NCBI GenBank assembly: GCA_045130665.1
Contig: JBGUQC010000003.1
Location: 283,497-347,496, forward strand
DNA: 64,000 nucleotides
Direction of reading: 5' to 3'
Source: RGIG8124 sp045130665
GTDB taxonomy: Bacteria; Bacillota; Clostridia; Christensenellales; CAG-917
The position numbers and the translations under genes were made by a program. This document shows, one piece after another, positions 6,490 through 15,368 of the stretch (the first letter of the stretch is position 1; the number at the start of each line of letters is the position of its first letter). A model generated the notes under the pieces. It was not told where the DNA came from and did no database searches. It saw nothing but the letters and a program-made list of their open reading frames with translations.

Positions 6490-9081
6490 ATGGATACAAA
6501 TAAATTCACACAGAAAGCTTTATCCGCAATTAATAATGCACAGATGATTGCTCTTGAGAATAAGAATCAAGAGTTGAAACCAGAGCATCTTGCACTTTCT
6601 TTAATTCAAGATAAAGAGGGACTAGTTAGAAATATTATAGAAAAATGTGGTAGCAACGTTAATGCAATAGAAAGAGAAATAGAGAACACAGTTAATGGAT
6701 TCCCAAAGGTATCTGTTAGTGGTAGTGGAGACAACCAATTATATGTTTCTACAAATACATCTCTAATTCTTGCTAATGCAGAAAAATTCATGAAGAGAGA
6801 TGGAGACTCTTTTGTTAGTGTAGAACATTTGTTTGAAGCTATATTAGATAATCCAACTCCTGCACTAAGGAAAATCTTTACAAACTATGACTTATCCAAA
6901 TCTAAGTTTGTAACAGCGTTGAAGCAAGTAAAGACACAACCAATTAACTCGGATAATCCAGAGGACACTTATGATGTTCTTGGAAAGTATGGTTATGATC
7001 TTGTGGAAAGAGCAATACACGGCAAATTAGACCCTGTAATTGGTAGAGATGATGAGATTCGTAATGTCATTAGAATTCTATCCAGAAAGACAAAGAATAA
7101 CCCTGTACTAATTGGTGAACCTGGTGTTGGTAAGACTGCTATTGTAGAAGGTTTAGCTCAACGTATTGTTAGAGGAGATGTACCAGAAGGATTAAAGGAT
7201 AAGCATATCTTTGCTTTGGATATGGGAGCCTTAATTGCTGGTGCAAAATATAGAGGTGAGTTCGAAGAGAGATTAAAGGCTGTTCTTAATGAAATTAAGA
7301 AACAAGAAGGAAGAACGCTCTTATTCATTGATGAATTACACACAATAGTTGGAGCAGGAAAGAGTGATGGAGCTATGGATGCAGGAAACCTTTTAAAGCC
7401 TATGCTTGCAAGAGGTGAACTACACTGTATTGGTGGTACTACACTAGATGAATATAGAAAGTATATTGAAAAAGATGCAGCACTTGAAAGACGTTTCCAA
7501 CCAGTTATGGTTGAAGAACCAAGTGTAGAAGATACTATTGCAATTCTAAGAGGATTAAAAGAGAGATATGAAATCTTCCATGGTGTTAGAATTCATGACC
7601 AAGCATTAATTGCAGCAGCAATATTATCTAACAGATATATTACAGATAGATTCTTGCCAGATAAGGCTATAGACCTTGTAGATGAAGCATGTGCAATGAT
7701 AAGAACAGAGATAGATAGTATGCCAATTGAAATGGATGTCATCTCTAGAAAGATTATGCAATTGCAAATAGAGGAATTAGCTCTTTCTAAGGAAGAAGAC
7801 AAACTATCTAAAGATAGACTTGAAGCTTTAAGAAAGGAACTTGCAAATCTTCAATCTCAATTCAACGAAATGAAAGTAAGACTTGAAGCAGAGAAGAAAG
7901 GTATTAATGAAGAGAAAATGACCAAAGCCGAAATAGATAAGGTAAATCTAGAAATAGAGAATGCCAAGAGACATGGAGACTTTGGAAAAGCAGCAGAACT
8001 TCAATATGGTAAACTTCCTCAACTTCAAGATGCTTTAGAGAAATTAAAGGGTAAAGAAGAGAAAGGCAATACTCTTTTAAGAGATGAAGTTACAGCAGAA
8101 GAGATTGCAAAGATTGTTGCAAAATGGACTTCTATTCCAGTAACTAAACTTATGGAAAGTGAAAAACAAAAGGTATTGCATCTTGGCGATGAACTCCATA
8201 AGAGAGTAATTGGACAAGACGAAGCTGTAAAGAAAGTATCTGAGGCTATACTTCGTTCAAGAGCCGGAATATCTGATGAAAACAGACCTATTGGATCCTT
8301 TATGTTTATTGGACCAACTGGTGTAGGTAAGACTGAACTTGCAAAAACTCTTGCACAATATCTCTTTGATGATGAGAAGAATATTGTACGTATAGATATG
8401 ACAGAATATATGGAAAAATTTAGTGTATCTCGTTTGGTCGGTGCGCCTCCAGGATATGTTGGATATGATGAAGGTGGGCAACTTACAGAAGCCGTTAGAA
8501 GACACCCATACTCCGTGGTTTTGTTTGACGAGATAGAAAAAGCACACCCAGATGTTTTCAATATCCTACTCCAAGTTTTGGATGATGGACGTATAACAGA
8601 TAGTCAAGGAAGAACTGTAAACTTCAAGAATACTATTATCATTATGACATCCAATATTGGAAGCAATATTATATTAGATAATATAGATGAGAATGGGAAC
8701 TTCAAAGAAGGCACAAGAGATAGTATAGACCAAATCCTTAAAGGAACGTTTAGACCAGAGTTCCTTAACAGATTAGACGATATAGTAATGTTCACGCCAT
8801 TATCTCATAACAACATTAGTAAGATTGTAGACTTAATGTTAGATAAGCTTAGAGCAAGACTAGAGAGTCAAAACCTTAAACTAGAAGTAACAGATGCAGC
8901 AAAGGATCTAGTTATTGAAGGTGGTTATGATGTAACATTTGGTGCAAGACCTCTTAAGAGATATATTGAAAGCAATATTGAAACTCCTGTTGCTAGAATT
9001 ATAGTTGGCGGAGACTTAGGTGAAGGCAGCACCATTGTTGTGGATGAAAAAGAGGGCAAACTTGTCCTAAGTGTTAAATAA
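6490..9081 (+). CDS. clpB: ATP-dependent disaggregase ClpB
   Basis: An 863-residue Hsp100 chaperone that, with DnaK, extracts and refolds aggregated proteins in the cytoplasm. It has the N-terminal Clp repeats (about 1-150), a first AAA+ domain (Walker A GEPGVGKTA, 209-217), a long coiled-coil middle domain of ClpB type (about 400-520) and a second AAA+ domain (Walker A GPTGVGKTE, 608-616). Length is normal for the family. The open frame extends to a GTG at 6460, but that lies inside the third CIRCE half-site; the ATG at 6490 has a perfect AGGAGG (6475-6480). HrcA heat-shock control is expected. Confidence 0.97.
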   Translation: MDTNKFTQKALSAINNAQMIALENKNQELKPEHLALSLIQDKEGLVRNIIEKCGSNVNAIEREIENTVNGFPKVSVSGSGDNQLYVSTNTSLILANAEKFMKRDGDSFVSVEHLFEAILDNPTPALRKIFTNYDLSKSKFVTALKQVKTQPINSDNPEDTYDVLGKYGYDLVERAIHGKLDPVIGRDDEIRNVIRILSRKTKNNPVLIGEPGVGKTAIVEGLAQRIVRGDVPEGLKDKHIFALDMGALIAGAKYRGEFEERLKAVLNEIKKQEGRTLLFIDELHTIVGAGKSDGAMDAGNLLKPMLARGELHCIGGTTLDEYRKYIEKDAALERRFQPVMVEEPSVEDTIAILRGLKERYEIFHGVRIHDQALIAAAILSNRYITDRFLPDKAIDLVDEACAMIRTEIDSMPIEMDVISRKIMQLQIEELALSKEEDKLSKDRLEALRKELANLQSQFNEMKVRLEAEKKGINEEKMTKAEIDKVNLEIENAKRHGDFGKAAELQYGKLPQLQDALEKLKGKEEKGNTLLRDEVTAEEIAKIVAKWTSIPVTKLMESEKQKVLHLGDELHKRVIGQDEAVKKVSEAILRSRAGISDENRPIGSFMFIGPTGVGKTELAKTLAQYLFDDEKNIVRIDMTEYMEKFSVSRLVGAPPGYVGYDEGGQLTEAVRRHPYSVVLFDEIEKAHPDVFNILLQVLDDGRITDSQGRTVNFKNTIIIMTSNIGSNIILDNIDENGNFKEGTRDSIDQILKGTFRPEFLNRLDDIVMFTPLSHNNISKIVDLMLDKLRARLESQNLKLEVTDAAKDLVIEGGYDVTFGARPLKRYIESNIETPVARIIVGGDLGEGSTIVVDEKEGKLVLSVK

Positions 9082-9095
9082 GCACAAATAAACTC

Positions 9096-9136
9096 TTGAT
9101 TTTATGGGTAAGCATTGTATAATAGTGTTTACCCAT
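9096..9136 (+). promoter_or_regulatory. tmRNA promoter inside an inverted repeat
   Basis: TTGATT (9096-9101) and TATAAT (9118-9123), 16-bp spacer, precede the tmRNA. ATGGGTAA (9104-9111) and TTACCCAT (9129-9136) form a perfect 8-bp inverted repeat, extendable to 11 pairs, that brackets the -10 box. Confidence 0.65.
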
Positions 9137-9140
9137 TACT

Positions 9141-9502
9141 GGGGGCGTTCCGTATTCGATATTGTGTTTGAATCAGATTAAGCATGTCGTAGAGAGGCTA
9201 CGTAAAAAACAAAATTAAACTTTGAATTGACAAAGAAACAAAAACATTGAGTTCTCAAAGACTCGCAATGGCTGCATAATTGACAGCCTCATCGCCCTAG
9301 GGTTTTCTGTTCCCTTAGCAAGCGGTGTCATAAAAACAGACAACGCAATTTGAGTGTTCGGTAGAATTGTTGTTATTACGAACTTTTCAATCACAGGCTT
9401 GTAGGCGAACCGGTGTGAGAGAACTTAAGACACCAACTAAACATGTAGAAGTTTTTGTGGATGACATGGTAGACAGGAGTTAGACTCTCCTCGCCTCCAC
9501 CA
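9141..9502 (+). ncRNA. ssrA: Transfer-messenger RNA (tmRNA)
   Basis: It rescues stalled ribosomes and tags the unfinished protein for proteolysis. The 5' end GGGGGCG pairs with CGCCTCC at the 3' end, followed by ACCA, forming the tRNA-like acceptor arm; the T arm (GGAGTTAGACTCTCC) is intact. The tag frame probably runs from AAA at 9232 to TAA at 9277-9279, giving KETKTLSSQRLAMAA. The tag therefore ends AMAA rather than the common ALAA. The resume codon is inferred; the end of the tag is more certain. The gene is in one piece, not permuted. Confidence 0.95.
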
Positions 9503-9510
9503 AAAGTATG

Positions 9511-9537
9511 ATCTCTGATTATATCAGAGATTTTTTA
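9511..9537 (+). terminator. Intrinsic terminator of tmRNA
   Basis: ATCTCTGA and TCAGAGAT form a perfect 8-bp stem with a TTATA loop and a following T run. Confidence 0.9.
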
Positions 9538-9544
9538 TTAGATA

Positions 9545-9573
9545 GTGACTTATTTGTTTGTTTTTGATATAAT
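9545..9573 (+). promoter_or_regulatory. Promoter of the DUF1294 gene
   Basis: GTGACT (9545-9550) and TATAAT (9568-9573) are 17 bp apart, 23 nt before the ATG at 9597. Confidence 0.55.
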
Positions 9574-9596
9574 TATATGCAAATTAGGAGTTGAAT

Positions 9597-9899
9597 ATGA
9601 CAAACAATGTTATTTTATTAATCGCGTACGTGGCATTCCTATTTATAATGTCTATAGTAGCATTCGCACTTTTTCTTAAGGATAAGAAAATGGCAACATC
9701 TGGCGGTGGTCCAGTAAGAATCAAAGAAAAGACACTCCTTGCAACATGTGTATTCGGTGGAGCATTTGGTGGATTTATAGGTAGATTGGTTGCACATCAT
9801 AAAACCAATAAGGGTTATTTCTCACTTACAATTATTGCAAGTTTACTATCTGAAATAATCGTTCTCGCAGTACTTATTGTGCTTGCATTCTTTGCTTAA
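9597..9899 (+). CDS. DUF1294-family small membrane protein
   Basis: A 100-residue protein with hydrophobic segments at both ends and, between them, the DUF1294 hallmark: a basic RIKEKTLL stretch, a Gly-rich GGAFGGFIGRL turn and a HHKTNKGYF motif. The family is widespread in bacteria but its function is unknown. An in-frame TTG at 9591 lies too close to the AGGAG site; the ATG at 9597 has correct spacing. The next small membrane gene follows 11 bp later with its own SD, so the two are probably co-transcribed. Confidence 0.8.
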   Translation: MTNNVILLIAYVAFLFIMSIVAFALFLKDKKMATSGGGPVRIKEKTLLATCVFGGAFGGFIGRLVAHHKTNKGYFSLTIIASLLSEIIVLAVLIVLAFFA

Positions 9900-9910
9900 G
9901 GAGGTAAATT

Positions 9911-10159
9911 ATGGCTAATAAGAATAATCAATCTTCATTAGAAAGATCACATTCAAAGAAATCAAATGCCAAATTAACTTTCTTAGTTATTCTTGGTGCA
10001 ATCGGATTTGCACTTCTATGGTTAGGAGTTGGACTCCTTGTTAAAGGTGCAGTTCCATACGTTTCAATTAACATTTATTATGTGGGATTCCCATTACTTG
10101 GTGTTGGTGTTGTACTTTTAATCTTATCTTACATAGCAGTAGCAAAATTTACTAGGTAG
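9911..10159 (+). CDS. Small two-helix membrane protein, unknown
   Basis: 82 residues. The first 20 are polar, basic and rich in Ser and Lys, followed by two predicted membrane helices (about 23-45 and 52-77) and a short basic end. TAAGGAGG precedes the ATG. No family is recognised. Position directly behind the DUF1294 gene and ahead of a strong terminator makes a two-gene unit likely. Confidence 0.65.
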   Translation: MANKNNQSSLERSHSKKSNAKLTFLVILGAIGFALLWLGVGLLVKGAVPYVSINIYYVGFPLLGVGVVLLILSYIAVAKFTR

Positions 10160-10182
10160 AAAATAAAAACAAAGTTTTTAAC

Positions 10183-10215
10183 TAAGCACTCTGCATAAGG
10201 GTGCTTAATTTTTTT
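10183..10215 (+). terminator. Intrinsic terminator after the small membrane genes
   Basis: TAAGCAC and GTGCTTA arms (one further G-T and C-G pair inside) are followed by AATTTTTTT. Confidence 0.85.
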
Positions 10216-10220
10216 AAATA

Positions 10221-10276
10221 AATATGAACAACTATTCATTTTTTACTTTACAAATATGAACGGATATTCATATAAT
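10221..10276 (+). promoter_or_regulatory. Metal-responsive promoter with two ArsR/SmtB operators
   Basis: TTTACA (10247-10252) and TATAAT (10271-10276), 18 bp apart, drive the arsR-cadA pair. Two near-identical imperfect palindromes of the SmtB/CzrA 12-2-12 class overlap it: AATATGAACAACTATTCATT (10221-10240) and ATATGAACGGATATTCATAT (10254-10273). The second fills the spacer, so repressor binding would block polymerase. Confidence 0.82.
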
Positions 10277-10298
10277 ATAAGCGATAGGAGAAAAAACA

Positions 10299-10637
10299 AT
10301 GTATATAAATGAAAAAGTAGTTATTCAAATGCAAGACACCCTAAAGATAGCAGGGGACGCAACAAGAATTAAAATCTTATCTTGTTTACTTGATGAGTTT
10401 GATTCTCATGATGGAGCATCTCACTTAATTGAAAAGAGTGTTAATGACATTGCACTTCAAATAGGAGCTTCTCAATCTTTAGTTAGCCACCAATTAAAGG
10501 TTTTAAAAGATGGGGACTTTGTTAAGTGTAATAAAGATGGAACAAAAATCTATTATTCTCTTAAAGATGAACACGTTAGAGAAATAATAAAAATCACATA
10601 CGAGCATGTATTAGAGAGGGCCGAAGAAAATGATTAA
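10299..10637 (+). CDS. ArsR/SmtB-family metal-sensing repressor
   Basis: A 112-residue winged-helix repressor that should release DNA when it binds Zn, Cd or similar ions. The recognition helix is in the ASQSLVSHQLKVLKDG segment (about 58-72). The C-terminal helix has Asp 90, His 92, His 103 and Glu 106, with the same spacing as the alpha-5 zinc site of CzrA/SmtB (D-x-H-x10-H-x2-H), the last ligand being Glu instead of His. The alpha-3 Cys motif of CadC is absent, so zinc-type sensing is more likely than Cd/Pb. AGGAG precedes the ATG. It overlaps the efflux ATPase by 8 bp. Confidence 0.9.
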   Translation: MYINEKVVIQMQDTLKIAGDATRIKILSCLLDEFDSHDGASHLIEKSVNDIALQIGASQSLVSHQLKVLKDGDFVKCNKDGTKIYYSLKDEHVREIIKITYEHVLERAEEND

Positions 10638-12777
10638 GAAGACTTATATTATTACTGGATTTGGTTGTGCTCACTGCGCAGCAAAAACTGAGGCACATTT
10701 AAATAAGCATCCAAATATTCAAATGGCAACGATAGACTTTTCATCAGATAAGTTATTCATTGTTTATGAGAATGAAGAGATGTCTATAGATGAACTTTTA
10801 AAGGTTATTGCAGAAGTTGAGGATGACGAAGTAACCATTTTAAGCAACGATGTACCAAGACCAAAGGTTAAAATCATAGATAAAAATGTCATTATGCTGT
10901 TCATAAGAATAGCAATAACTATTGCAATAATGATTATTGCTCATACAGCTTTAATGGATGATAAATATTTCTGGTATGTGTTTGGTATGTACCTTGCTGG
11001 AATGATTATTATTTCCTATGACATTTTATGGAGAATTATTAAAAATATCAGATATAGACAAAATCCAATTGATGAGTATCTACTCATTATGTTGGCATCC
11101 ATAGGAGCATTCCTGGTTGGAACACTCCAAAGACATTCTATGGAATTCATGGAGTCTACAATGGTTGCTCTTTTATTCCAAGTTGGTGCAATTATTAAGC
11201 ATGTTGCAACTAATAAGAGTAAGGAAGCAGTTCAAGGTGCTCTAGATCTTAGAGTAAACAATGCAAGCTTGGTAACTGAGAAGGGAATCCAAATAGTTCA
11301 ACCAAAAGATTTAAAGATTGGAGATATCATCGTTGTTACTGCAGGAGAGCTCATACCAATAGATGGTGTTGTAGATAGTGGAGACTGTTTAATAGATACT
11401 TCTTCATTAACAGGAGAATTTGTACCAATTGAAGGAAAGGTTGGAGATGAAGTATTTAGTGGTTGCTTAATTAAGAGTGGTTCAATCAATGTAAAAGTAA
11501 CAAAAGAATACTCAGAATCCACAACTTCTAAGATTGTAAATCTTATCTCAGAAGCTGGAGCTAAAAAATCTAAGGCAGATGAGTTCGTAACTAAGTTTGC
11601 TAGATGGTATACGCCAATTGTATTCGTTGTATCTATTTTAACGGGAATAATTGCATCCGCTGTAACATCAGATTGGTATACCTGGATGATCTTAGGACTT
11701 AAGATGTTATTAGTTGCTTGTCCATGTGCAATTGTTATTTCTGCTCCTATGGCATATTACTGCTCAATAGGTCTTGCAAGTAAGAACGGAATTGTAATAA
11801 AGAGCAGCAATTATTTAGATGAGCTAAATAAACTTAAAAAAGTTGTAACCGACAAAACTGGAACATTAACTCATGGCAACTTCCAAATAGTTGAAGTTCA
11901 TACAAATAACTGCTCTGAAGAAGAATTATTGCATTCATTATTTAAAGCCGAGATGCTTTCTAAACATCCAATTGGAAAAGCTATTTGTAGTAATGCGGAA
12001 ATAGATTGTAAGCATGTAACAGTAGAGAATTTCAACGAAATTCCTGGATATGGTGTTGAATGCGATAGTGAAGGTAAACACATAATTGCTGGTAATACAA
12101 AATTCTTAGATAAGAATAATGTTAAATATGAGTTAGAAGATGTTAAAGGAACTGTTGTTCATTGCGCAGTAGATAGTGAATATAAAGGATTTGTAATCCT
12201 TTCAGACCAAGTAAAAGAAGATGCAGCAGAGCTTATCTCTGATTTAAAGTCAAAGGATATAGATGTTGTTCTATTAACTGGTGATAAAGAAGAAAATGCT
12301 AAAGAACTCTGTGATAACCTTGGAATTAACAAATATTATAGCGAATTATTGCCAGAACAAAAGATAGAATATCTTAATAAAGAAAAAGGTAAGGGATATA
12401 CCGTTGCTTTTGTTGGCGATGGAATGAACGATGCAGCTTCTATTAAGAATGCTGATGTAGGATTTGCTATGGGTGGTGTTGGTAGTGATGTCGCAGTAGA
12501 TAGTGCTGATGTGGTCATCATGACAGACAAACCAAAGAAGATATTTGACACGTATAGAATTGCGAAAATCGCAAGACATACCGCAATATTCAATGTTGTA
12601 TTTGCCCTCGTTGTAAAATTCACAATTGAGCTATATGCAATTATCTCAAGTTTATTAGGACATGGAGAATTGCTGCCAATGTGGGGAGCAGTTATTGCAG
12701 ATACGGGATTAACAGTACTCTTAATCCTCAACTCAATGCTTATTCTTTATAGAAAGATAGACAAAAAGAAAAAATAA
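10630..12777 (+). CDS. cadA: Zn/Cd/Pb-exporting P1B-type ATPase
   Basis: A 715-residue heavy-metal efflux pump of the CadA/ZntA class. It carries one N-terminal heavy-metal-associated domain with GxxCxxC (GCAHCAAK, Cys 13 and 16), the CPC motif of the transport site in the sixth helix (LLVACPCAIV), the phosphorylation motif DKTGTLTHG, and hinge motifs TGD and GDGMNDA. CPC plus co-transcription with an alpha-5-type ArsR repressor supports Zn(II)/Cd(II) export rather than copper. It ends at a bidirectional terminator. Confidence 0.95.
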   Translation: MIKKTYIITGFGCAHCAAKTEAHLNKHPNIQMATIDFSSDKLFIVYENEEMSIDELLKVIAEVEDDEVTILSNDVPRPKVKIIDKNVIMLFIRIAITIAIMIIAHTALMDDKYFWYVFGMYLAGMIIISYDILWRIIKNIRYRQNPIDEYLLIMLASIGAFLVGTLQRHSMEFMESTMVALLFQVGAIIKHVATNKSKEAVQGALDLRVNNASLVTEKGIQIVQPKDLKIGDIIVVTAGELIPIDGVVDSGDCLIDTSSLTGEFVPIEGKVGDEVFSGCLIKSGSINVKVTKEYSESTTSKIVNLISEAGAKKSKADEFVTKFARWYTPIVFVVSILTGIIASAVTSDWYTWMILGLKMLLVACPCAIVISAPMAYYCSIGLASKNGIVIKSSNYLDELNKLKKVVTDKTGTLTHGNFQIVEVHTNNCSEEELLHSLFKAEMLSKHPIGKAICSNAEIDCKHVTVENFNEIPGYGVECDSEGKHIIAGNTKFLDKNNVKYELEDVKGTVVHCAVDSEYKGFVILSDQVKEDAAELISDLKSKDIDVVLLTGDKEENAKELCDNLGINKYYSELLPEQKIEYLNKEKGKGYTVAFVGDGMNDAASIKNADVGFAMGGVGSDVAVDSADVVIMTDKPKKIFDTYRIAKIARHTAIFNVVFALVVKFTIELYAIISSLLGHGELLPMWGAVIADTGLTVLLILNSMLILYRKIDKKKK

Positions 12778-12782
12778 AAATT

Positions 12783-12810
12783 AAGGTGTCTCAAGCGAGG
12801 CACCTTTTTT
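12783..12810. terminator. Bidirectional intrinsic terminator
   Basis: AAGGTGTCTC and GAGGCACCTT form a 10-bp stem around AAGC, with a T run on the + side and an A-rich stretch on the other. It serves both cadA and the convergent TetR gene. Confidence 0.85.
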
Positions 12811-12811
12811 A

Positions 12812-13366
12812 TTATTGTAAGTTAACTAATTTGAAGTAGTAAGACGCAATATTTTCTGGCGTTTCTACGCAATTGTTTTCCTTAATCCACCATTGAACTA
12901 GTTCCATCAATGATGTAACTAGATGGTTCAAATATATCTCTTTTGGAATACTTATACTCATATCTTCAACTTTTATGTTTGCTTCAAATAATTTGTCCAA
13001 GTGATCTCTTAAATCTTCTAGGAATATATCGTGAGATTCGGATGAAAGAATACCAAAAATAACTTCTTTATCTTCGCTAAGATGATATAGCATGTGAACA
13101 ATGCGGTGAGTGAAGTCTTGCATCTTAGAAAAGTCATGATGACGCTCTGCATGTAAATCTTCATCTGTGATGTGCGCAAATATACCGCTAGATATAGAAT
13201 CTAGAACTTCTTCTTTGCTCTTGAAATGATCATAGAATGTTGCTCTTCCAACATCGGCGGTATCAATTATATCCTGTACGGATATATCTGAGTATTTTTT
13301 CTCTTTAATTAATTCTTCGAATGCACCTTTTATTGCTTTTACCGTTTTTGCTTTTCTTCTATCCAT
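12812..13366 (-). CDS. TetR-family transcriptional regulator
   Basis: 184 residues. The N-terminal helix-turn-helix is typical of TetR/AcrR (about 1-55: TVKAIKGAFEELIKEKKYSDISVQDI region, then ADVGRATFYDHFKSKEEV). The C-terminal ligand domain resembles the small TetR_C_7 type and names no ligand. The open frame extends to a TTG at 13378, but the ATG at 13366 has GGAG six bases before it and is preferred. It is divergent from the metal importer operon, and an inverted repeat lies in that operon's promoter, so local regulation of the importer is plausible. Confidence 0.88.
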   Translation of the reverse strand: MDRRKAKTVKAIKGAFEELIKEKKYSDISVQDIIDTADVGRATFYDHFKSKEEVLDSISSGIFAHITDEDLHAERHHDFSKMQDFTHRIVHMLYHLSEDKEVIFGILSSESHDIFLEDLRDHLDKLFEANIKVEDMSISIPKEIYLNHLVTSLMELVQWWIKENNCVETPENIASYYFKLVNLQ

Positions 13367-13401
13367 AGTCTGCTCCAAACAAATTATATGTTTCCGAACT
13401 A

Positions 13402-13476
13402 ATTATACACAATTGTACATCAATTTCAAGACTTGAAAAATTGGTGTTGACACGTAGATATAAATATATCTATAAT
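13402..13476. promoter_or_regulatory. Divergent promoters with a candidate TetR operator
   Basis: Leftward: TTGAAA (13424-13429) and TATAAT (13402-13407), 16 bp apart. Rightward: TTGACA (13447-13452) and TATAAT (13471-13476), 18 bp apart. In the rightward spacer TAGATAT and ATATCTA (13455-13472) form a 7-bp inverted repeat around AAAT. A second repeat, GAACAA/TTGTTC, follows the -10. Confidence 0.65.
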
Positions 13477-13537
13477 AAACCGAACAAAAATAATAAAATT
13501 GTTCAAAAACATAATAAATTACTAGTTTTATTCAAAA

Positions 13538-14596
13538 ATGACAGAACAATTGCAAAATAAGATAGACGGATATAAAAAACTTGTGACAAGAAATTGGATT
13601 ATTATAATCTCTTTGCTTGTTGCAGTTTTTATTTTTGCAATTATATCTGCATTCATTGGACAAGCTAAATTATCATTTGTTGAAACTTTAAAAGCATTTT
13701 TTGGAAGTGGTAGAGCAGTTAATGTAAGAATTGTTTGGTATATTAGAATGCCAAGGATAATAGCTGCAATTATTGTAGGTTTTGGCTTAGCTATTTCTGG
13801 TCATATTATGCAAACAACTCTTCAAAATCCACTTGCATCTCCAACATCTTTAGGCGTTTCTAACGCAGCAGTTTTTGGCGCCAACATAGCGATTTTATGT
13901 GGTGCTGGATCTTTTGCCGGAGCAGGTGGTAGATTAAATATTAACAATCCATATGTTATTGCAGTGGCTGCATTCATTTTTGCATTTGGCGTTGTTCTAC
14001 TTATAGTAGGGCTATCTAAATTTAGACACTTTTCTCCAACAACAGTAATTCTTTTAGGTGTTGCTGCAACAAGTTTATTTGCTGCACTTACAACCCTAGT
14101 TCAATATCTTGCAAATGACCAAGTATTATCTGCAATGGTTTATTGGAGTTTTGGTGATTTATCTAGAGCAACATATCTTAAGATATACATTATGCTTGGA
14201 TGTGTAGTCCCATCCTTTATTGTTTTTTATATCCTTCGTTGGAAATATAATGCAATTGGTGGTGGAGATGAACTAGCTAAATCTTTAGGTATTAGAATTA
14301 GTGTAGTTAGAGTTGTATCAATGCTTCTAGCATCTTTAATTACTGCGGTTTGCGTATCCTTTGTTGGTATTATTGGATTCGTTGGAATTATTTGTCCGCA
14401 GTTTTTAAAGAGATTCATGGGCTCAGATAGTAGATTCCTATTGCCAGCATCTGGATTAATGGGCGCTTGCTTATTAATTGTTTCAGATACTATTGCACGT
14501 GTAATTGTTCCAGGTATGGATCTTCCTGTTGGTGCAATTACTGCAATTATTGGAACACCAGTATTTGTTTACATCTTATTAAGGAGAGAAAAGTAA
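13538..14596 (+). CDS. FecCD-family ABC transporter permease
   Basis: The 352-residue membrane subunit of a siderophore/heme/cobalamin-type importer, with about nine to ten hydrophobic segments. Typical FecCD features are RMPRIIAAIIVGFGLAISGHIMQTTLQNPLASPTSLGVS and, near the end, GFVGIICPQF and LPVGAITAIIGTPVFVYILL. No SD is visible before the ATG although a leader of about 50 nt is expected, so initiation may be weak or rely on the A/T-rich unstructured leader. It is first of four co-transcribed genes. Confidence 0.93.
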   Translation: MTEQLQNKIDGYKKLVTRNWIIIISLLVAVFIFAIISAFIGQAKLSFVETLKAFFGSGRAVNVRIVWYIRMPRIIAAIIVGFGLAISGHIMQTTLQNPLASPTSLGVSNAAVFGANIAILCGAGSFAGAGGRLNINNPYVIAVAAFIFAFGVVLLIVGLSKFRHFSPTTVILLGVAATSLFAALTTLVQYLANDQVLSAMVYWSFGDLSRATYLKIYIMLGCVVPSFIVFYILRWKYNAIGGGDELAKSLGIRISVVRVVSMLLASLITAVCVSFVGIIGFVGIICPQFLKRFMGSDSRFLLPASGLMGACLLIVSDTIARVIVPGMDLPVGAITAIIGTPVFVYILLRREK

Positions 14597-14597
14597 T

Positions 14598-15368
14598 ATG
14601 GGTATTATTCTAGATATAAAGAATTTAACATTTGCTTATGAAAAGAAAATTATCTTAGATAATGTTTCTTTCTCCTTAAATGAGGGTGAGGTTGGGGTAC
14701 TTGTTGGTCTTAATGGTGCTGGAAAAACAACTATCTTAAAGAACATTGCAAACATAGTTAAAACAAAACAAGGTGAAATAATTTTAGATGGCAAGAATAA
14801 AAATGATTATAAGCCTAACGAATATGCATCAAAGATAGCATATGTTCCACAAATTATTAACTATGAAAGTGCAACTGTTATAGACACAATTCTAATTGGA
14901 AGAATACCTATGTTCTATACACCTTCAAAAGAAGACTATGAAAAAGTATATGAGGTTATAGAGCAATTGCATATTGAGCATTTAGCAATGGAGAATGTTC
15001 AAAAGTTATCTGGCGGTGAAAAACAAAAGATAGCAATTGCAAGAGCACTTGCAGGTGAAGCTAAACTTATGCTGTTCGATGAACCAACAGCAAATCTTGA
15101 TTTAAAGGGACAATACGAGACCATGTCGCTAATAAGATCTTTAAAAGAGAAAGGAGTTAGCATCCTAATTAGTATGCATGATATTAATCATGCACTTGAT
15201 GTTGGAGACAACTTCATAGTTCTTAAAGATAAAAAAGTTTTATGTACGGGAAATGAAGAAATCATGACAGAAGATCTATTGCATGAAGTTTATGGAATGG
15301 ATTTTGAAATGGTTGAACATGGAAATAAAAAACACTTTCACATAAAAGGAGAGGAACACAATGACTAA
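14598..15368 (+). CDS. FepC-type ABC transporter ATPase
   Basis: A 256-residue ATPase that powers the FecCD-type importer. Walker A (GLNGAGKTT, about 37-45), signature LSGGEKQKIAIARAL, Walker B LMLFDEPTANLD and switch His (SMHDINHAL) are intact. The permease stop codon is one base before its ATG, with AAGGAGA in the permease end as SD. The 8-bp overlap with the binding-protein gene shows tight coupling. Confidence 0.94.
   Translation: MGIILDIKNLTFAYEKKIILDNVSFSLNEGEVGVLVGLNGAGKTTILKNIANIVKTKQGEIILDGKNKNDYKPNEYASKIAYVPQIINYESATVIDTILIGRIPMFYTPSKEDYEKVYEVIEQLHIEHLAMENVQKLSGGEKQKIAIARALAGEAKLMLFDEPTANLDLKGQYETMSLIRSLKEKGVSILISMHDINHALDVGDNFIVLKDKKVLCTGNEEIMTEDLLHEVYGMDFEMVEHGNKKHFHIKGEEHND

Noticed and set aside
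8025..8561. Long antisense open frame inside clpB
   Set aside because: It is a by-product of codon bias in clpB; no ribosome site or recognisable protein.
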